A stretch of DNA of 64,000 bases from Halomonas sp. M20. GTDB lineage: Bacteria; Pseudomonadota; Gammaproteobacteria; Pseudomonadales; Halomonadaceae. How positions within the stretch are numbered: position 1 is the stretch's first letter; each line of letters opens with the position of its first letter. The notes beneath the pieces were generated by a model. That model saw only the letters and a list, made by a program, of their open reading frames with translations, ran no database searches and had not been told where the DNA came from. Where the stretch lies: the NCBI RefSeq assembly GCF_020622265.1, contig NZ_JACNMQ010000001.1:310001-374000 (forward strand), in the 5' to 3' direction. This document shows, one piece after another, positions 9,711 through 19,171 of this stretch. The translations under genes were made by a program, and so were the position numbers.

Positions 9711-9899
9711 ATTCAACCTCCCGATCGATCGAAGGATGATTATCCGGCGAACATGCACCGGAACCGGGACAAGACAAGCCGCAACAACAGTTGATGCGCT
9801 GAAGCGATGAATTCGCGTTCGACCTGACCTGAAGGAAAGGCGCGTATTATGCACATCCTGTGCCCTGGACGCACTTGTTGCGGTGTAAAAATTTGCAGG

Positions 9900-10319
9900 T
9901 TATTCGCTGACGATCTCGTATGAATGGCTTACTTCGACACCGCCACGGGTCAGCATGATCGAAGCGCTGCAGTATTTCTCTGCGGAAAGCTCGACGGCAC
10001 GCTTGACCTGGCTCTCCTTCAAGCCGTTGCCGACAACGGTGAAGTGCACGTGAATCTTGGTGAAGACGCTGGGTATGTCGTCGGCGCGCTCCGCCTCGAG
10101 GCTGGCGGTGCAGTCGCTCACCGGGGCCCGGGACTTCTCCAGGATCTCGAGCACGTCGAACGCGGTGCAGGCGCCCATACCCATCAGCAGCATCTCCATG
10201 GGGCGTGGCCCGGTATTGCGACCGCCGTGATCCGGTGGTCCGTCGATCACGACGCTGTGGCCGCTCCCGGATTCGGCAACGAATTGGCGACCCTCGGTCC
10301 ATTTGATATTGGCTTTCAT
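9900..10319 (-). CDS. OsmC/YhfA-like family protein
   Basis: A 139-residue OsmC-superfamily protein. It is closest in character to the YhfA subgroup: MKANIKWTEGRQFV start, PMEMLLMGMGACTAFDV with one conserved Cys near residue 50, and a C-terminal SCS-like segment (YCSASIML) with the second Cys. OsmC relatives reduce organic hydroperoxides with these two cysteines, but the YhfA subgroup has no firmly known substrate. An upstream in-frame ATG at 10367 would add 16 residues without family resemblance, so 10319 is preferred. Function in thiol or peroxide stress is inferred. Confidence 0.85.
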   Translation of the reverse strand: MKANIKWTEGRQFVAESGSGHSVVIDGPPDHGGRNTGPRPMEMLLMGMGACTAFDVLEILEKSRAPVSDCTASLEAERADDIPSVFTKIHVHFTVVGNGLKESQVKRAVELSAEKYCSASIMLTRGGVEVSHSYEIVSE

Positions 10320-10410
10320 TGTCTTGTCGTTCCCTTCTGAAGGTTGCTCGGGCGGATGATCGCTCAACCCCCCGCATGGTATTTGCAGGCGGAGTCATTC
10401 ACCGAGGTGA

Positions 10411-11082
10411 TTACGTCGATTGGCAGCGAATCCGCTCGTCGAGTTCCTGCAAGCGCTGGGGCGTACCCACATCGGTCCAGGGGCCGGTATAGTGACAACC
10501 ACTGACTCGATCCGCTGCTATGGCGTTGCGCAGCAACGGCGCCAACGGGAAGGCGCCGGGTGAATGATTTGCCACCAGCGCCGGATCGATGAGGCTGATG
10601 CCGGCGAAGGTCAGGCATGGCTCACCGGTGGTTTGCACGCGTCCATCGGCGTCGAGATGAAAATCTCCGCCAGGATGATGATCCGGATTATCCGTTAGCA
10701 CCAGGCGGGCCAGGTCGCCGTTCAAGGGCGCCAGCCAGTCCGGATCGAGATCGCACCAGATATCGCCATTGACCAGTAGAAACGGCGCTTCGCCAAGCAG
10801 CGGTAATGCCTTGTGAATGCCGCCGCCGGTTTCCAACGGCAGTTCTTCCCGGCTCCATTGAATGTGTACGCCATGGCCCTCGCCGTTCCCCAGCGCCTCG
10901 ATGATCTGTTCGCCGAGATGACTGACATTGATGACAATGTCCTCGATGCCGACGACTTTCAGGCGTTCGAGATGATGCATGATCAATGACTTGCCGCCGA
11001 CCTTGAGCAGCGGTTTTGGAGTGTGGTCCGTCAACGGCCGCATACGGGTGCCCAGCCCTGCGGCCAGAATCATCGCTTTCAT
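10411..11082 (-). CDS. murU: N-acetylmuramate 1-phosphate uridylyltransferase
   Basis: A 223-residue nucleotidyltransferase opening with LAAGLGTRMRPLT and TPKPLL, the signature of sugar-1-phosphate nucleotidyltransferases. It also has LVNGDIWCD, which contains the metal-binding Asp. MurU converts MurNAc 1-phosphate to UDP-MurNAc in the peptidoglycan recycling shortcut of Pseudomonas and relatives. Length equals the P. putida enzyme. The start overlaps the amgK stop by four bases, the expected kinase-uridylyltransferase pair, which strongly favours MurU over other family members. Confidence 0.93.
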   Translation of the reverse strand: MKAMILAAGLGTRMRPLTDHTPKPLLKVGGKSLIMHHLERLKVVGIEDIVINVSHLGEQIIEALGNGEGHGVHIQWSREELPLETGGGIHKALPLLGEAPFLLVNGDIWCDLDPDWLAPLNGDLARLVLTDNPDHHPGGDFHLDADGRVQTTGEPCLTFAGISLIDPALVANHSPGAFPLAPLLRNAIAADRVSGCHYTGPWTDVGTPQRLQELDERIRCQST

Positions 11083-12119
11083 GACGCCGCCCCCGGAATG
11101 CCGCGACGAGCCAGCTCCTGGGTGAGGGCCGGGGCGAAGATGTCGTCGAGCCACTCGACGAATTCGTCGAACTCCGGCCAGGGCAGCAGACTATCGTAAA
11201 GATGATTCAGAAAGTGGGGCAGCCGCGCCAGATAGCCGGATTTATCATCACGCAGGGTCAGGCGGCAGAAAATGCCCAGCACCTTGAGGGAGCGCTGGGC
11301 GGCCATGGTGTCGGCAAGGTGCAAAAAGCTGGCACTGTCCACGCTGGCTCTCAAGCGGCCATCGGCAATGGCCTGGCAGCGGAACTCTTCCAGCCAGGCG
11401 GCATAGCGCTCTCGAGGAAAACGGCAATAGCGTCCGCGCAGCAGTGAAACCGGATCGTAGGTGATCGGCCCATGCACTGCATCCTGAAAGTCGATCAGCC
11501 ATAACTCGTCATCCCGCAGCATCAGATTCATGGCATCGAAATCCCGGTGCACCGCCGCCATGGGTTGCCCCAGTGCTAGCGTAATCAGACGCTGATGCAG
11601 ATGCTGCCAGCAGGCAGGCGGTGCGATCCCCAGCAACTTGTCGAGACACCACTCGGGAAACAGGTCCAGCTCCCGGGCGAACAGGCTGGAATCGTAAACC
11701 GGCAGGGCATCGAAAGGCGCACGATTTTGCAACGTGCCAATCAGCATCAGGGCCCGTTCGTGCCAGGCAAGGCTCTCCGGGCTCTCGCACTCCCCAAGAG
11801 ACAGATGCAAGGGTGTGTCTCCCAGGTCCTCGAGCTCGATGAAGCCAGCGGTGAGATGGGTAGCATGCACCACGGGAACAGGCAAGCCGGCACCCCGCCA
11901 GGCCTCGGCGATGGTCACGAAGGGCTGGCTGTTTTCTTTTTCCGGCGGGGCATCCATGAGGATGCGGGTGCGGCCGCTTTCCAGCCATAGGCGAAAATAG
12001 CGGCGGAAACTGGCATCCCCTGCGGCCAGTTCCAGGCGCGCATCCGAAGGAAGATGGTGACGGGCGGTTACCCACTCGCGCAGGGCGTCCAGGCGGGCGG
12101 TTTCTCCAGCGTTGGACAT
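11079..12119 (-). CDS. amgK: N-acetylmuramate/N-acetylglucosamine anomeric kinase
   Basis: A 346-residue aminoglycoside-phosphotransferase-fold kinase that phosphorylates MurNAc at C1, feeding MurU and bypassing de novo UDP-MurNAc synthesis. The catalytic loop VHRDFDAMNLML and the metal-binding LIDFQDA are visible near residues 200-225. The ATG at 12119 follows AAGGAG at ideal spacing. An in-frame ATG 39 bases upstream lacks this. It is divergent from lptD and co-transcribed with murU. Confidence 0.93.
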   Translation of the reverse strand: MSNAGETARLDALREWVTARHHLPSDARLELAAGDASFRRYFRLWLESGRTRILMDAPPEKENSQPFVTIAEAWRGAGLPVPVVHATHLTAGFIELEDLGDTPLHLSLGECESPESLAWHERALMLIGTLQNRAPFDALPVYDSSLFARELDLFPEWCLDKLLGIAPPACWQHLHQRLITLALGQPMAAVHRDFDAMNLMLRDDELWLIDFQDAVHGPITYDPVSLLRGRYCRFPRERYAAWLEEFRCQAIADGRLRASVDSASFLHLADTMAAQRSLKVLGIFCRLTLRDDKSGYLARLPHFLNHLYDSLLPWPEFDEFVEWLDDIFAPALTQELARRGIPGAAS

Positions 12120-12233
12120 TGGAACTCCTTGGTTGACGGGATCAATTGGTCGCCGCATGCTGAGAACGCTTTTAGCTCAGTCCCCGTATTCAACGCCAAG
12201 CCCGCGAGAACAAGACGTGCGGCACGGGGACTG

Positions 12234-12239
12234 TATAAT
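12234..12239 (+). promoter_or_regulatory. Candidate -10 element of lptD
   Basis: A TATAAT hexamer lies 34 bases before the lptD ATG. No good -35 was found at 16-18 bases, so the assignment rests on the perfect -10 and its location in the divergent amgK/lptD gap. Confidence 0.4.
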
Positions 12240-12272
12240 ACCGATTCCAACCGCCAAGGACATCAAGGATAC

Positions 12273-14693
12273 ATGGGCAAGCGATTGTTGTGGACTGCGC
12301 TCGCCGGTCTGGTCACGAACGGTGCCTACGCGGCACCGCCGACGCCGCTTCCGGCAGATCAGCTAGATTGGCAGGCCTGGGGTGAAGATGCCCCCAAGGA
12401 TGCCTTGTGTCGAGGCCGCTATGTCATTCCGGAATATCAGCTTGCCCCAGGCAAAACGCCTCGGGAGGTGCTGTCCTCATCGAATAGCGCCGAGTATGGC
12501 ACTGAAGGCGAGACATTGCTGCGAGGGGACGTGGTATTGCGTCGCGATACCAGTCAGCTCGAAGCAGCCGAAGTACGGGTCAATGCTGCTCGGGACACGC
12601 TATTCGCCGAGGGGCCGCTGACGATGCGCGACCAGGGGCTGCTGGTGCGCGGGGATTCGGCGCAAATGGCGCTGGATAGCGACGCCGCCCAGGTCGACGG
12701 CGCTCACTATGTGGTACACCGGCAGCGCTTGCGGGGCGATGCCCAGCGTCTGGCGCGGCTCGAGGATGGTCGCTATCGACTGTCAGAGGCCAGTTTCACG
12801 ACCTGCGAACCGGGTAGCAAGCTATGGCGCCTGATCGGCAATGACGTAGTGCTTGACCGCGAGAAGGGCGTCGGTACTGCCACCGATGCGCGACTGGAAG
12901 TCGGGCATGTGCCGGTCTTCTATTGGCCTTGGGTGCGCTTTCCCCTCGACGATCGACGTCAGTCCGGCTTTCTATGGCCGACATTGGGTTTTTCCGGCGA
13001 CTCCTTCGATTACGCCCAGCCCTACTATTTCAACTTAGGGCCCAATTACGACGCTACCCTGACGCCTCGCTGGCTCACCAACCATGGGTTACTGCTGGGG
13101 GGTGAGTTCCGCTATCTGTTCTCTGAAGATCTGGGGCAGATCGAGGGCGCCTATCTTTCCAGCGACGAGGGCGGTGACAACGACAATCCCAACGATCCAC
13201 CGGATGTCTTCGAAGACGTGGATCGCTGGTATATCGACTACGCTCACCGTGGCCGCTTTACGCCGCGACTACGCTACGACCTGCGCTACGGCGCCGCCAG
13301 CGACGGACGTTATTTCGAGGATTTCGGGCGCAATTTCGCCGAAAGCGATACCGAACACCTGTCGCGTCTGGCCCGGCTCAACTACACCGGCACCACCTGG
13401 TTCCTGGAAGCCAAGACCCAGGGCTATCAGCGCATGGAGTTTCCGCTGGCAGAGAACGACAAACCGTTCTACCGCTTGCCGAGTCTGACCGCCAATGCGG
13501 CCTGGTCCCAGGATAACGGCCTGTATCAGCAGTGGCGCTCCAATGCGACCTACTTCTGGCGCGATGTCAACGAGGCCCGGGTGCCCATAGCAGAGGCGGC
13601 AACGGGCTCCCGGGTCCATCTGGCGCCGGCGGTCGGGTGGCGTAAAGACGCCTCCTGGGGTTTTTTCGAGCCGCGTTTCGAACTGCTCAACACCAGCTAC
13701 AGTCTGGACTATGATCAGCGCGCTACCGATCGGGATACTGATCTGAATCGCACCGTGCCGGTCAGCTCCGTGGATAGCGGCCTGATCTTCGAGCGCGGAC
13801 TGAGCGCCTTCGATTCCGACTGGCGCCAGACCCTGGAGCCGCGCCTTTATTACGCCTATGTGCCGGAGCGGGATCAAAGCGACTTCCCGGATTTCGATAC
13901 GGATGAGCGTGCCTTCTCCTATAACCAGCTGTGGTCGCCTTATCGCTTCACCGGCGCCGATCGGATCGGGGATACCAACAAGCTTTCCTATGGCCTGGCC
14001 ACGCGTTTTCTCGAAGACGATAGCGGCCGCCAACGTCTGTCCCTGGGCGTAGGGCAAAGCGCCTATTTCGAAGACCGCAATGTCGACATGGGTGGCGATC
14101 CGGATACCTTGCCCAATCGGGAAACCAACTCCGAGCGCTGGTATAACGCCACCCGGGATCGCTCACCGGTCGTGACTCAACTCGATTGGCAAGTAAACGA
14201 TCGCTGGAGCACTCGCTACGAGTGGTTCTATGATACGGATCGCGAACTCACCGAACGTACCGCCACCTATCTACGCTATCGCAACCCTGCCGGGCACGTG
14301 TTCAATCTGGGCTATCGCTGGCAGCTCGAAGGTTTCGATCCTTCCGGCGACCCAGAGGATAAGCTGGGCTACGACCGGGAAGAGTACGATGTATCATTTG
14401 CCTATCGGGCCACGTCGAGTCTGGATCTGATCGGTCGCTATACTTACGACAACACCAACAGTCGTTCTCTCGAGCAGTTGGCCGGCATTCAATGGAACGA
14501 CTGCTGTTACGGCGTACAGGTCGCCTGGCGCGAATGGCTCGAAGACAACGACACCGCCAACACCATTGACGACGACTACAAGGATCGCGGTATCTTCCTG
14601 AGCTTCGTATTCAAGGGCTTGGGCGGCGTCGGCCAGGGAACCGACGCCTTCTTCGAAGAGTCCATTCCAGGTTATCAACCGACACAATTCTAG
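12273..14693 (+). CDS. lptD: LPS-assembly outer membrane protein LptD
   Basis: An 806-residue outer-membrane LPS translocon component. It has a signal peptide (MGKRLLWTALAGLVTNGAYA, cleavage after AYA). Next comes an OstA/LptA-like beta-jellyroll domain (about residues 80-220, with DVVLRRDTSQLEA). The rest is a long C-terminal beta-barrel rich in alternating aromatic strands such as WNDCCYGVQVAWREW. That segment has the Cys-Cys pair near the C-terminus needed for the LptD disulphides, and an N-terminal Cys (ALCRG) is also present. The frame is open upstream, but the ATG at 12273 gives the signal peptide. It is the first gene of lptD-surA-pdxA-rsmA-apaG-apaH, a classic envelope/biogenesis order. 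Confidence 0.96.
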   Translation: MGKRLLWTALAGLVTNGAYAAPPTPLPADQLDWQAWGEDAPKDALCRGRYVIPEYQLAPGKTPREVLSSSNSAEYGTEGETLLRGDVVLRRDTSQLEAAEVRVNAARDTLFAEGPLTMRDQGLLVRGDSAQMALDSDAAQVDGAHYVVHRQRLRGDAQRLARLEDGRYRLSEASFTTCEPGSKLWRLIGNDVVLDREKGVGTATDARLEVGHVPVFYWPWVRFPLDDRRQSGFLWPTLGFSGDSFDYAQPYYFNLGPNYDATLTPRWLTNHGLLLGGEFRYLFSEDLGQIEGAYLSSDEGGDNDNPNDPPDVFEDVDRWYIDYAHRGRFTPRLRYDLRYGAASDGRYFEDFGRNFAESDTEHLSRLARLNYTGTTWFLEAKTQGYQRMEFPLAENDKPFYRLPSLTANAAWSQDNGLYQQWRSNATYFWRDVNEARVPIAEAATGSRVHLAPAVGWRKDASWGFFEPRFELLNTSYSLDYDQRATDRDTDLNRTVPVSSVDSGLIFERGLSAFDSDWRQTLEPRLYYAYVPERDQSDFPDFDTDERAFSYNQLWSPYRFTGADRIGDTNKLSYGLATRFLEDDSGRQRLSLGVGQSAYFEDRNVDMGGDPDTLPNRETNSERWYNATRDRSPVVTQLDWQVNDRWSTRYEWFYDTDRELTERTATYLRYRNPAGHVFNLGYRWQLEGFDPSGDPEDKLGYDREEYDVSFAYRATSSLDLIGRYTYDNTNSRSLEQLAGIQWNDCCYGVQVAWREWLEDNDTANTIDDDYKDRGIFLSFVFKGLGGVGQGTDAFFEESIPGYQPTQF

Positions 14694-14712
14694 ATAGTGA
14701 GTGAGGTTTTGC

Positions 14713-16017
14713 ATGGGCAAACGCAGGTTTGCATCGTTGGGTCTGACATTGGCATTGACGTTTGGCATCGCAGGCCATTCGTTGGCGGCTGAACCGCTTG
14801 ATCGCATCGTGGCGGTGGTCAACGATGACGCCATCATGGCGAGCGAGCTTGAAAATCGCGTCACCCAGGCGCGGGGACAGCTTGCGGGTCGCAATATCGC
14901 CGTACCCGATGAAGCCGCGCTGCGCAATCAGGTATTGGAGCGCATGATCGTCGAGCAGATCCAGTTGCAGATGGCGGAAGATGCCAATCTGTCCGTGGAC
15001 GATACCGAGCTCAATCGGTCGGTACGTTCCGTTGCCCAGAACAACGGCATGAGTCTCGATCAGTTCGCCAATGCCCTGGAAGCGGATGGCCTTTCCCTGG
15101 CGGTGGTACGCGAACAGATCCGCCGCGAGATGCTGATGCGAGATTTGCAGCAGCGCCGGGTTGCCAGTGGCATCAAGGTGTCCGATCGGGAAGTTCAGCG
15201 CTATCTTGAGCAGCAGTCCGGTAGCGACAACACCCGCTATCGGCTTGGCCATATCCTGGTAGGGCTGCCCCAATCGCCGAGCCCGCAACAGGTTCAAGCG
15301 GCTCAGGGCGAGGCCGAGGCGCTTTACCGGCAGCTGCAGAGCGGCGCCGATTTTGCCGAGCTGGCCGCGGCGCAGTCCGATGGCTCCAATGCCCTGGAAG
15401 GCGGCGATATGGGGTGGCAGCGTGCCGCCGAAATTCCCGCCGTATTCGCCGAGGTGATTCCGCAGCTTGGTGTGGGGCAGGTCAGCGAGCCAATTCGCAG
15501 CCCGAATGGCTTTCATCTGATCAAACTGCAGGCCCGGGATGATGGCGGCCAGCAACAGGCGGTCGTCGATGAGCAGCGTGTGCGGCATATCCTCATCGAG
15601 ACGAACCCCACCCGGGACGCCCAGCAGGCGGAAACCCTGGCGGAACAAGCGCGTGAGCGTATTGCCTCGGGCCAGGATTTTGCCCGGGTCGCGCAGGAGG
15701 TCAGCGATGATCGAGGTAGCGCCCTCAACGGTGGCGATCTGGGCTGGGTGCGCCCGGGGCAGATGGTGCCGGGTTTCGAAGAGGCCATGACCTCGCTGCC
15801 CGTGGGTGAAATTTCCCAGCCAGTGCGTTCGCGCTTTGGTTATCATCTGATCGAAGTGCTGGAGCGTCGTCAGCAGGACGTCACCAACGAGGCTCAGCGC
15901 GAGCAGATTCGCGACACGCTCTTCCAGCGTAAAGCCAACGACGAGCTGGAAACCTGGATGCAGCAGATCCGCAACGACGCCTACGTGGACAACCGTCTGG
16001 AAAACAGCGCCGGATGA
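14713..16017 (+). CDS. surA: Periplasmic chaperone / peptidyl-prolyl isomerase SurA
   Basis: A 434-residue periplasmic chaperone for beta-barrel proteins, including LptD. It has a signal peptide (cleavage after HSLAA), an N-terminal chaperone module starting EPLDRIVAVVNDDAIM, and two parvulin domains (about residues 170-270 and 285-385, each with the RHILI/GHILV...GGDLGW pattern). A C-terminal helix completes it. GAGG six bases upstream supports the ATG at 14713 over the GTG at 14701. It is 19 bases after lptD and overlaps pdxA by four bases. Confidence 0.96.
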   Translation: MGKRRFASLGLTLALTFGIAGHSLAAEPLDRIVAVVNDDAIMASELENRVTQARGQLAGRNIAVPDEAALRNQVLERMIVEQIQLQMAEDANLSVDDTELNRSVRSVAQNNGMSLDQFANALEADGLSLAVVREQIRREMLMRDLQQRRVASGIKVSDREVQRYLEQQSGSDNTRYRLGHILVGLPQSPSPQQVQAAQGEAEALYRQLQSGADFAELAAAQSDGSNALEGGDMGWQRAAEIPAVFAEVIPQLGVGQVSEPIRSPNGFHLIKLQARDDGGQQQAVVDEQRVRHILIETNPTRDAQQAETLAEQARERIASGQDFARVAQEVSDDRGSALNGGDLGWVRPGQMVPGFEEAMTSLPVGEISQPVRSRFGYHLIEVLERRQQDVTNEAQREQIRDTLFQRKANDELETWMQQIRNDAYVDNRLENSAG

Positions 16018-17027
16018 GTGCGCCGGTGCTGGCGCTTACCAGCGGCGAACCCGCGGGTATCGGTCCCGACCTGATACTGAAACTGGTCTGTGCCCAAGTA
16101 CCACTGGCTGCGCGGATCGTGGCGATAGGTGATCCGGATCTGCTAGCTCTGCGTGCCGTTCAGCTGGGGCTCGAGATCGAGCTTTACGTACTCGCGGGGA
16201 GTGACGAGGTGCCGGATTCGCGCCCTGGAATGTTGCCGGTCTGGCCGGTGATGCTCGAAGCGCCGGTGGAACCGGGCCAGCTGGAGCCGGCCAACGCGGG
16301 CTATGTGCTTGCGGTGCTGGACAGGGCGATCGAGGCTTGTAACCAAGGGCAAGCGCAGGCCATGGTCACGGCGCCGCTGCACAAGGGCGTGATCATCGAA
16401 GGGGGCTATCCGCATTTCACCGGCCATACGGAATATCTGCGGGATGCCTGCGGCCGTGAAGAGGTGGTGATGATGCTTGCCACCCGCGCTACCAACCGAG
16501 AGCTGCGGGTGGCTCTGGCTACCACGCATCTGCCGCTACGCTCGGTGGCTGAGGCCATCAGCGTCGATGGACTGAGCCGGGTGCTGCGTATTCTTGCCCA
16601 TGACCTGACGCGCTATTTCGGCGTCTCGCAGCCGCGTATCGCCGTATGCGGTCTTAATCCTCACGCGGGTGAAGGTGGGCACCTGGGCCGAGAGGAGATC
16701 GACACGATCATCCCAGCGCTGGCCCGACTGCGTGAAGAGGGGTTGGTGCTGGATGGCCCCTTGCCGGCGGATACGCTCTTTACCCCCAGACATCTCGATG
16801 AGGCCGATGCGGTACTGGCCATGTACCATGATCAGGGGTTGCCGGTGTTGAAGTATGCGGGCTTCGGACGCGCTGCCAATATTACCCTGGGGTTACCTAT
16901 CGCGCGCACGTCCGTGGATCACGGCACGGCGCTGGATCTTGCCGGTAGCGGCAACGTGGATATCGGTAGCCTCCAGGTGGCGATCGAAATGGCGATCGAA
17001 ATGGCCAATGCCTCCTCCATACACTAG
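16014..17027 (+). CDS. pdxA: 4-hydroxythreonine-4-phosphate dehydrogenase
   Basis: A 337-residue PdxA, the NAD-dependent dehydrogenase/decarboxylase of pyridoxal phosphate synthesis. Markers are TSGEPAGIGPDL at the N-terminus, HFTGHTEYL near residue 139 (metal/substrate His), GLNPHAGEGGHLG near 214 and MYHDQGLPVLK near 270. It starts at the ATGA overlap with surA. The C-terminus contains an in-frame 12-base tandem duplication (see repeat entry) that repeats AIEM. Confidence 0.96.
   Translation: MSAPVLALTSGEPAGIGPDLILKLVCAQVPLAARIVAIGDPDLLALRAVQLGLEIELYVLAGSDEVPDSRPGMLPVWPVMLEAPVEPGQLEPANAGYVLAVLDRAIEACNQGQAQAMVTAPLHKGVIIEGGYPHFTGHTEYLRDACGREEVVMMLATRATNRELRVALATTHLPLRSVAEAISVDGLSRVLRILAHDLTRYFGVSQPRIAVCGLNPHAGEGGHLGREEIDTIIPALARLREEGLVLDGPLPADTLFTPRHLDEADAVLAMYHDQGLPVLKYAGFGRAANITLGLPIARTSVDHGTALDLAGSGNVDIGSLQVAIEMAIEMANASSIH
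16979..17002 (+). repeat. 12-bp perfect tandem duplication in the 3' end of pdxA
   Basis: GGCGATCGAAAT occurs twice in direct tandem, in frame, so the protein reads AIEMAIEMA near its C-terminus. It looks like a slippage duplication that keeps the frame. Confidence 0.9.
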
Positions 17028-17054
17028 ATAGGTAAGCAAGGACTCTCTTTTCGC

Positions 17055-17858
17055 ATGGCATCTCGCCCCCCAACGCCACGAGCACGCAAGCGCTTCGGTC
17101 AGAATTTTCTGCGTGACCCCGGTATCATTTCTCGTATCGTAAACACCATTGCGCCGCGACCCGATCAGCGCCTGATCGAGATAGGCCCAGGTCAGGGTGC
17201 CTTGACGGGACCGCTGCTCGAGGCCGCCGGCAAGCTCGAGGTGATCGAGCTCGACCGCGACCTGATCCCCGGCCTGCGCGTGCAGTTCTTCAACTATCCT
17301 GAGTTCGTGATCCACGAAGGCGATGCGCTGATTTTCGACTTCGCCGCCCTCAGGGGCGATGGCCCCTTGCTGCGCATTGCTGGCAATCTGCCTTACAACA
17401 TTTCGACACCGCTGATCTTTCATCTGCTCGCAACGCGAGGGGCGGTAGCCGACATGCACTTCATGCTGCAAAAGGAGGTGGTCGAGCGCCTGGCCGCGGC
17501 TCCCGGTGGCAGCGATTGGGGGCGTTTGTCGGTCATGGCTCAATACCATTGCCGCGTGGATTCGTTGTTCAGCGTTCCCCCGGAGGCCTTTGTGCCACAG
17601 CCTAAGATCGAATCCGCTATCGTTCGACTGGTACCCCATGCGTCGCTGCCCAATCCGGCAAGGGATGAGGTGTTGTTTGCAGACATCGTCCGAGAAGCCT
17701 TTGGACAACGGCGCAAGACGCTGCGTAACAATCTCAAGCAACGCATCGATGTTGCCACTCTCGAGTCCCTGGGTATCGACCCGGGGCGCCGGCCGCAGAC
17801 ACTAAGCGTGGCCGAGTTTGTGAACATCGCCAATCATCTGGCGGGAGAAGGCGCATGA
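17055..17858 (+). CDS. rsmA: 16S rRNA (A1518/A1519-N6)-dimethyltransferase
   Basis: A 267-residue KsgA/RsmA that dimethylates two adjacent adenines in the 16S 3' hairpin late in 30S assembly. Signatures: RKRFGQNFLRD at residues 10-20, SAM motif I EIGPGQGALT near 40, and catalytic motif IV NLPYNIS near 112. Length is normal. It overlaps apaG by four bases. Confidence 0.97.
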   Translation: MASRPPTPRARKRFGQNFLRDPGIISRIVNTIAPRPDQRLIEIGPGQGALTGPLLEAAGKLEVIELDRDLIPGLRVQFFNYPEFVIHEGDALIFDFAALRGDGPLLRIAGNLPYNISTPLIFHLLATRGAVADMHFMLQKEVVERLAAAPGGSDWGRLSVMAQYHCRVDSLFSVPPEAFVPQPKIESAIVRLVPHASLPNPARDEVLFADIVREAFGQRRKTLRNNLKQRIDVATLESLGIDPGRRPQTLSVAEFVNIANHLAGEGA

Positions 17859-18238
17859 GCGAACATGTTCAAGACGTGCACGTCGACGTGGAGCCGGCCT
17901 ATCGTGCCGATGAGTCGTCGGTGACCGAGCAGCGTTTCGTGTTCAGCTATACCATCACGGTACACAATCACTCTTCTCATTCTGTGCAGCTCCTGGCTCG
18001 CTACTGGAAGATCACCCAGGGCAGCGGCAAGGTGCAGGAAGTACGTGGTAAAGGCGTGGTCGGCAAGCAGCCAATGATCGGGCCGGGCCAGACCTTTCGT
18101 TACACCAGTCGCGCGGTACTGGATTGCCCCGTCGGGGTCATGGAGGGCGCCTATACCTGCGTGGATACCTCTGTGCATCGATCCTTCGAAGTCCCCATCC
18201 CACCGTTTCGTCTGGCAGGCCCTAACCAGGTACATTGA
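17855..18238 (+). CDS. apaG: ApaG (DUF525) protein
   Basis: A 127-residue ApaG protein, an all-beta fibronectin-III-like fold linked genetically to apaH and KsgA, with no agreed biochemical activity. Family markers are YTITVHNHS, LLARYWKIT and the GVVGKQPMIGPGQTFRYTS loop. It begins at the rsmA ATGA overlap. Confidence 0.95.
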   Translation: MSEHVQDVHVDVEPAYRADESSVTEQRFVFSYTITVHNHSSHSVQLLARYWKITQGSGKVQEVRGKGVVGKQPMIGPGQTFRYTSRAVLDCPVGVMEGAYTCVDTSVHRSFEVPIPPFRLAGPNQVH

Positions 18239-18300
18239 TACAGCCGCTATCCAGGCATCACACGTCACCCATTACATTCACACCGTGTAAAGAGACGCCC

Positions 18301-19137
18301 ATGACAACCTATGCCATCGGCGACCTCCAAGGTTGCCACAGTGAATTCGTCGCACTACTCGAACGCTTGAGCTTCGATCCACGCCGGGATCGGCTATGGC
18401 TGGCCGGTGACCTGGTCAATCGCGGTCCTGGTTCCCTGGAGTGCTTGCGCGAAGTGCGTGACCTGGGTGAAGCGGCGCGGGTGGTGCTGGGCAATCATGA
18501 CCTGCATCTATTGGCGGTCGCCCGGGGTGGTGCCCCCACCAAACGATCCGATACCCTGGACGATATTCTCGCCGCGCCGGATCGTGAAACGCTCCTCGAC
18601 TGGCTGCAGGCCCAGCCCTTGTGGGTCGATGATGATAGCGACAGCGACCGAGGCACACTGATGACCCATGCCGGACTGCTGCCTCAATGGCCTTTGGATA
18701 AGGCGCGGGCGCTCGCCCGAGAGGCCGAAGCGGTGCTGGGAGGCGAGAGTGCCGGGACTTTTCTGAAGCGTATGTACGGTAATTCGCCGGCGCGTTGGGA
18801 TGAAAATCTCGATGGCATCGAGCGTCTACGCATGATCGTGAATGCGTTCACCCGCATGCGCTTCATTGCCGCGGACGGCACACTTGATTTCGATGCCAAG
18901 GAAGGGCTCGATTCGGCGCCCTCGGGTTTTCATCCCTGGTTCACCTACCCTCGAAGCGATGATCCACACATTCTTTTCGGGCACTGGGCGGCCCTGCAAG
19001 GGCAAACACCGGATACCGCTGTGCGAGCCGAAGCACTGGATACCGGCTGTGTCTGGGGGGGCAGTCTGACCGCATTGAACCTCGACAATGGCCAGCGTGT
19101 CAGCGAGCCCAGCTGTCAGACCTGGCCCTGGACCTGA
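18301..19137 (+). CDS. apaH: Symmetrical diadenosine tetraphosphatase
   Basis: A 278-residue metallophosphatase that splits Ap4A into two ADP (and acts as decapping enzyme for Np4-capped RNA in E. coli). Phosphoesterase motifs: YAIGDLQGCHSE (GDxxG), LAGDLVNRGPGS (GDxVxRG) and VLGNHDLHLL (GNHD). A TTG-initiated extension back to 18235 is open, but the ATG at 18301 gives the canonical MTTYAIGD N-terminus. Confidence 0.95.
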   Translation: MTTYAIGDLQGCHSEFVALLERLSFDPRRDRLWLAGDLVNRGPGSLECLREVRDLGEAARVVLGNHDLHLLAVARGGAPTKRSDTLDDILAAPDRETLLDWLQAQPLWVDDDSDSDRGTLMTHAGLLPQWPLDKARALAREAEAVLGGESAGTFLKRMYGNSPARWDENLDGIERLRMIVNAFTRMRFIAADGTLDFDAKEGLDSAPSGFHPWFTYPRSDDPHILFGHWAALQGQTPDTAVRAEALDTGCVWGGSLTALNLDNGQRVSEPSCQTWPWT

Positions 19138-19171
19138 TATTCGCCCAGCCTAATCGCCTATTGGAGCATCC

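Noticed and set aside
14611-15846. 411-codon - strand frame opposite surA
   Set aside because: Shadow frame. SurA on the + strand has full domain support.
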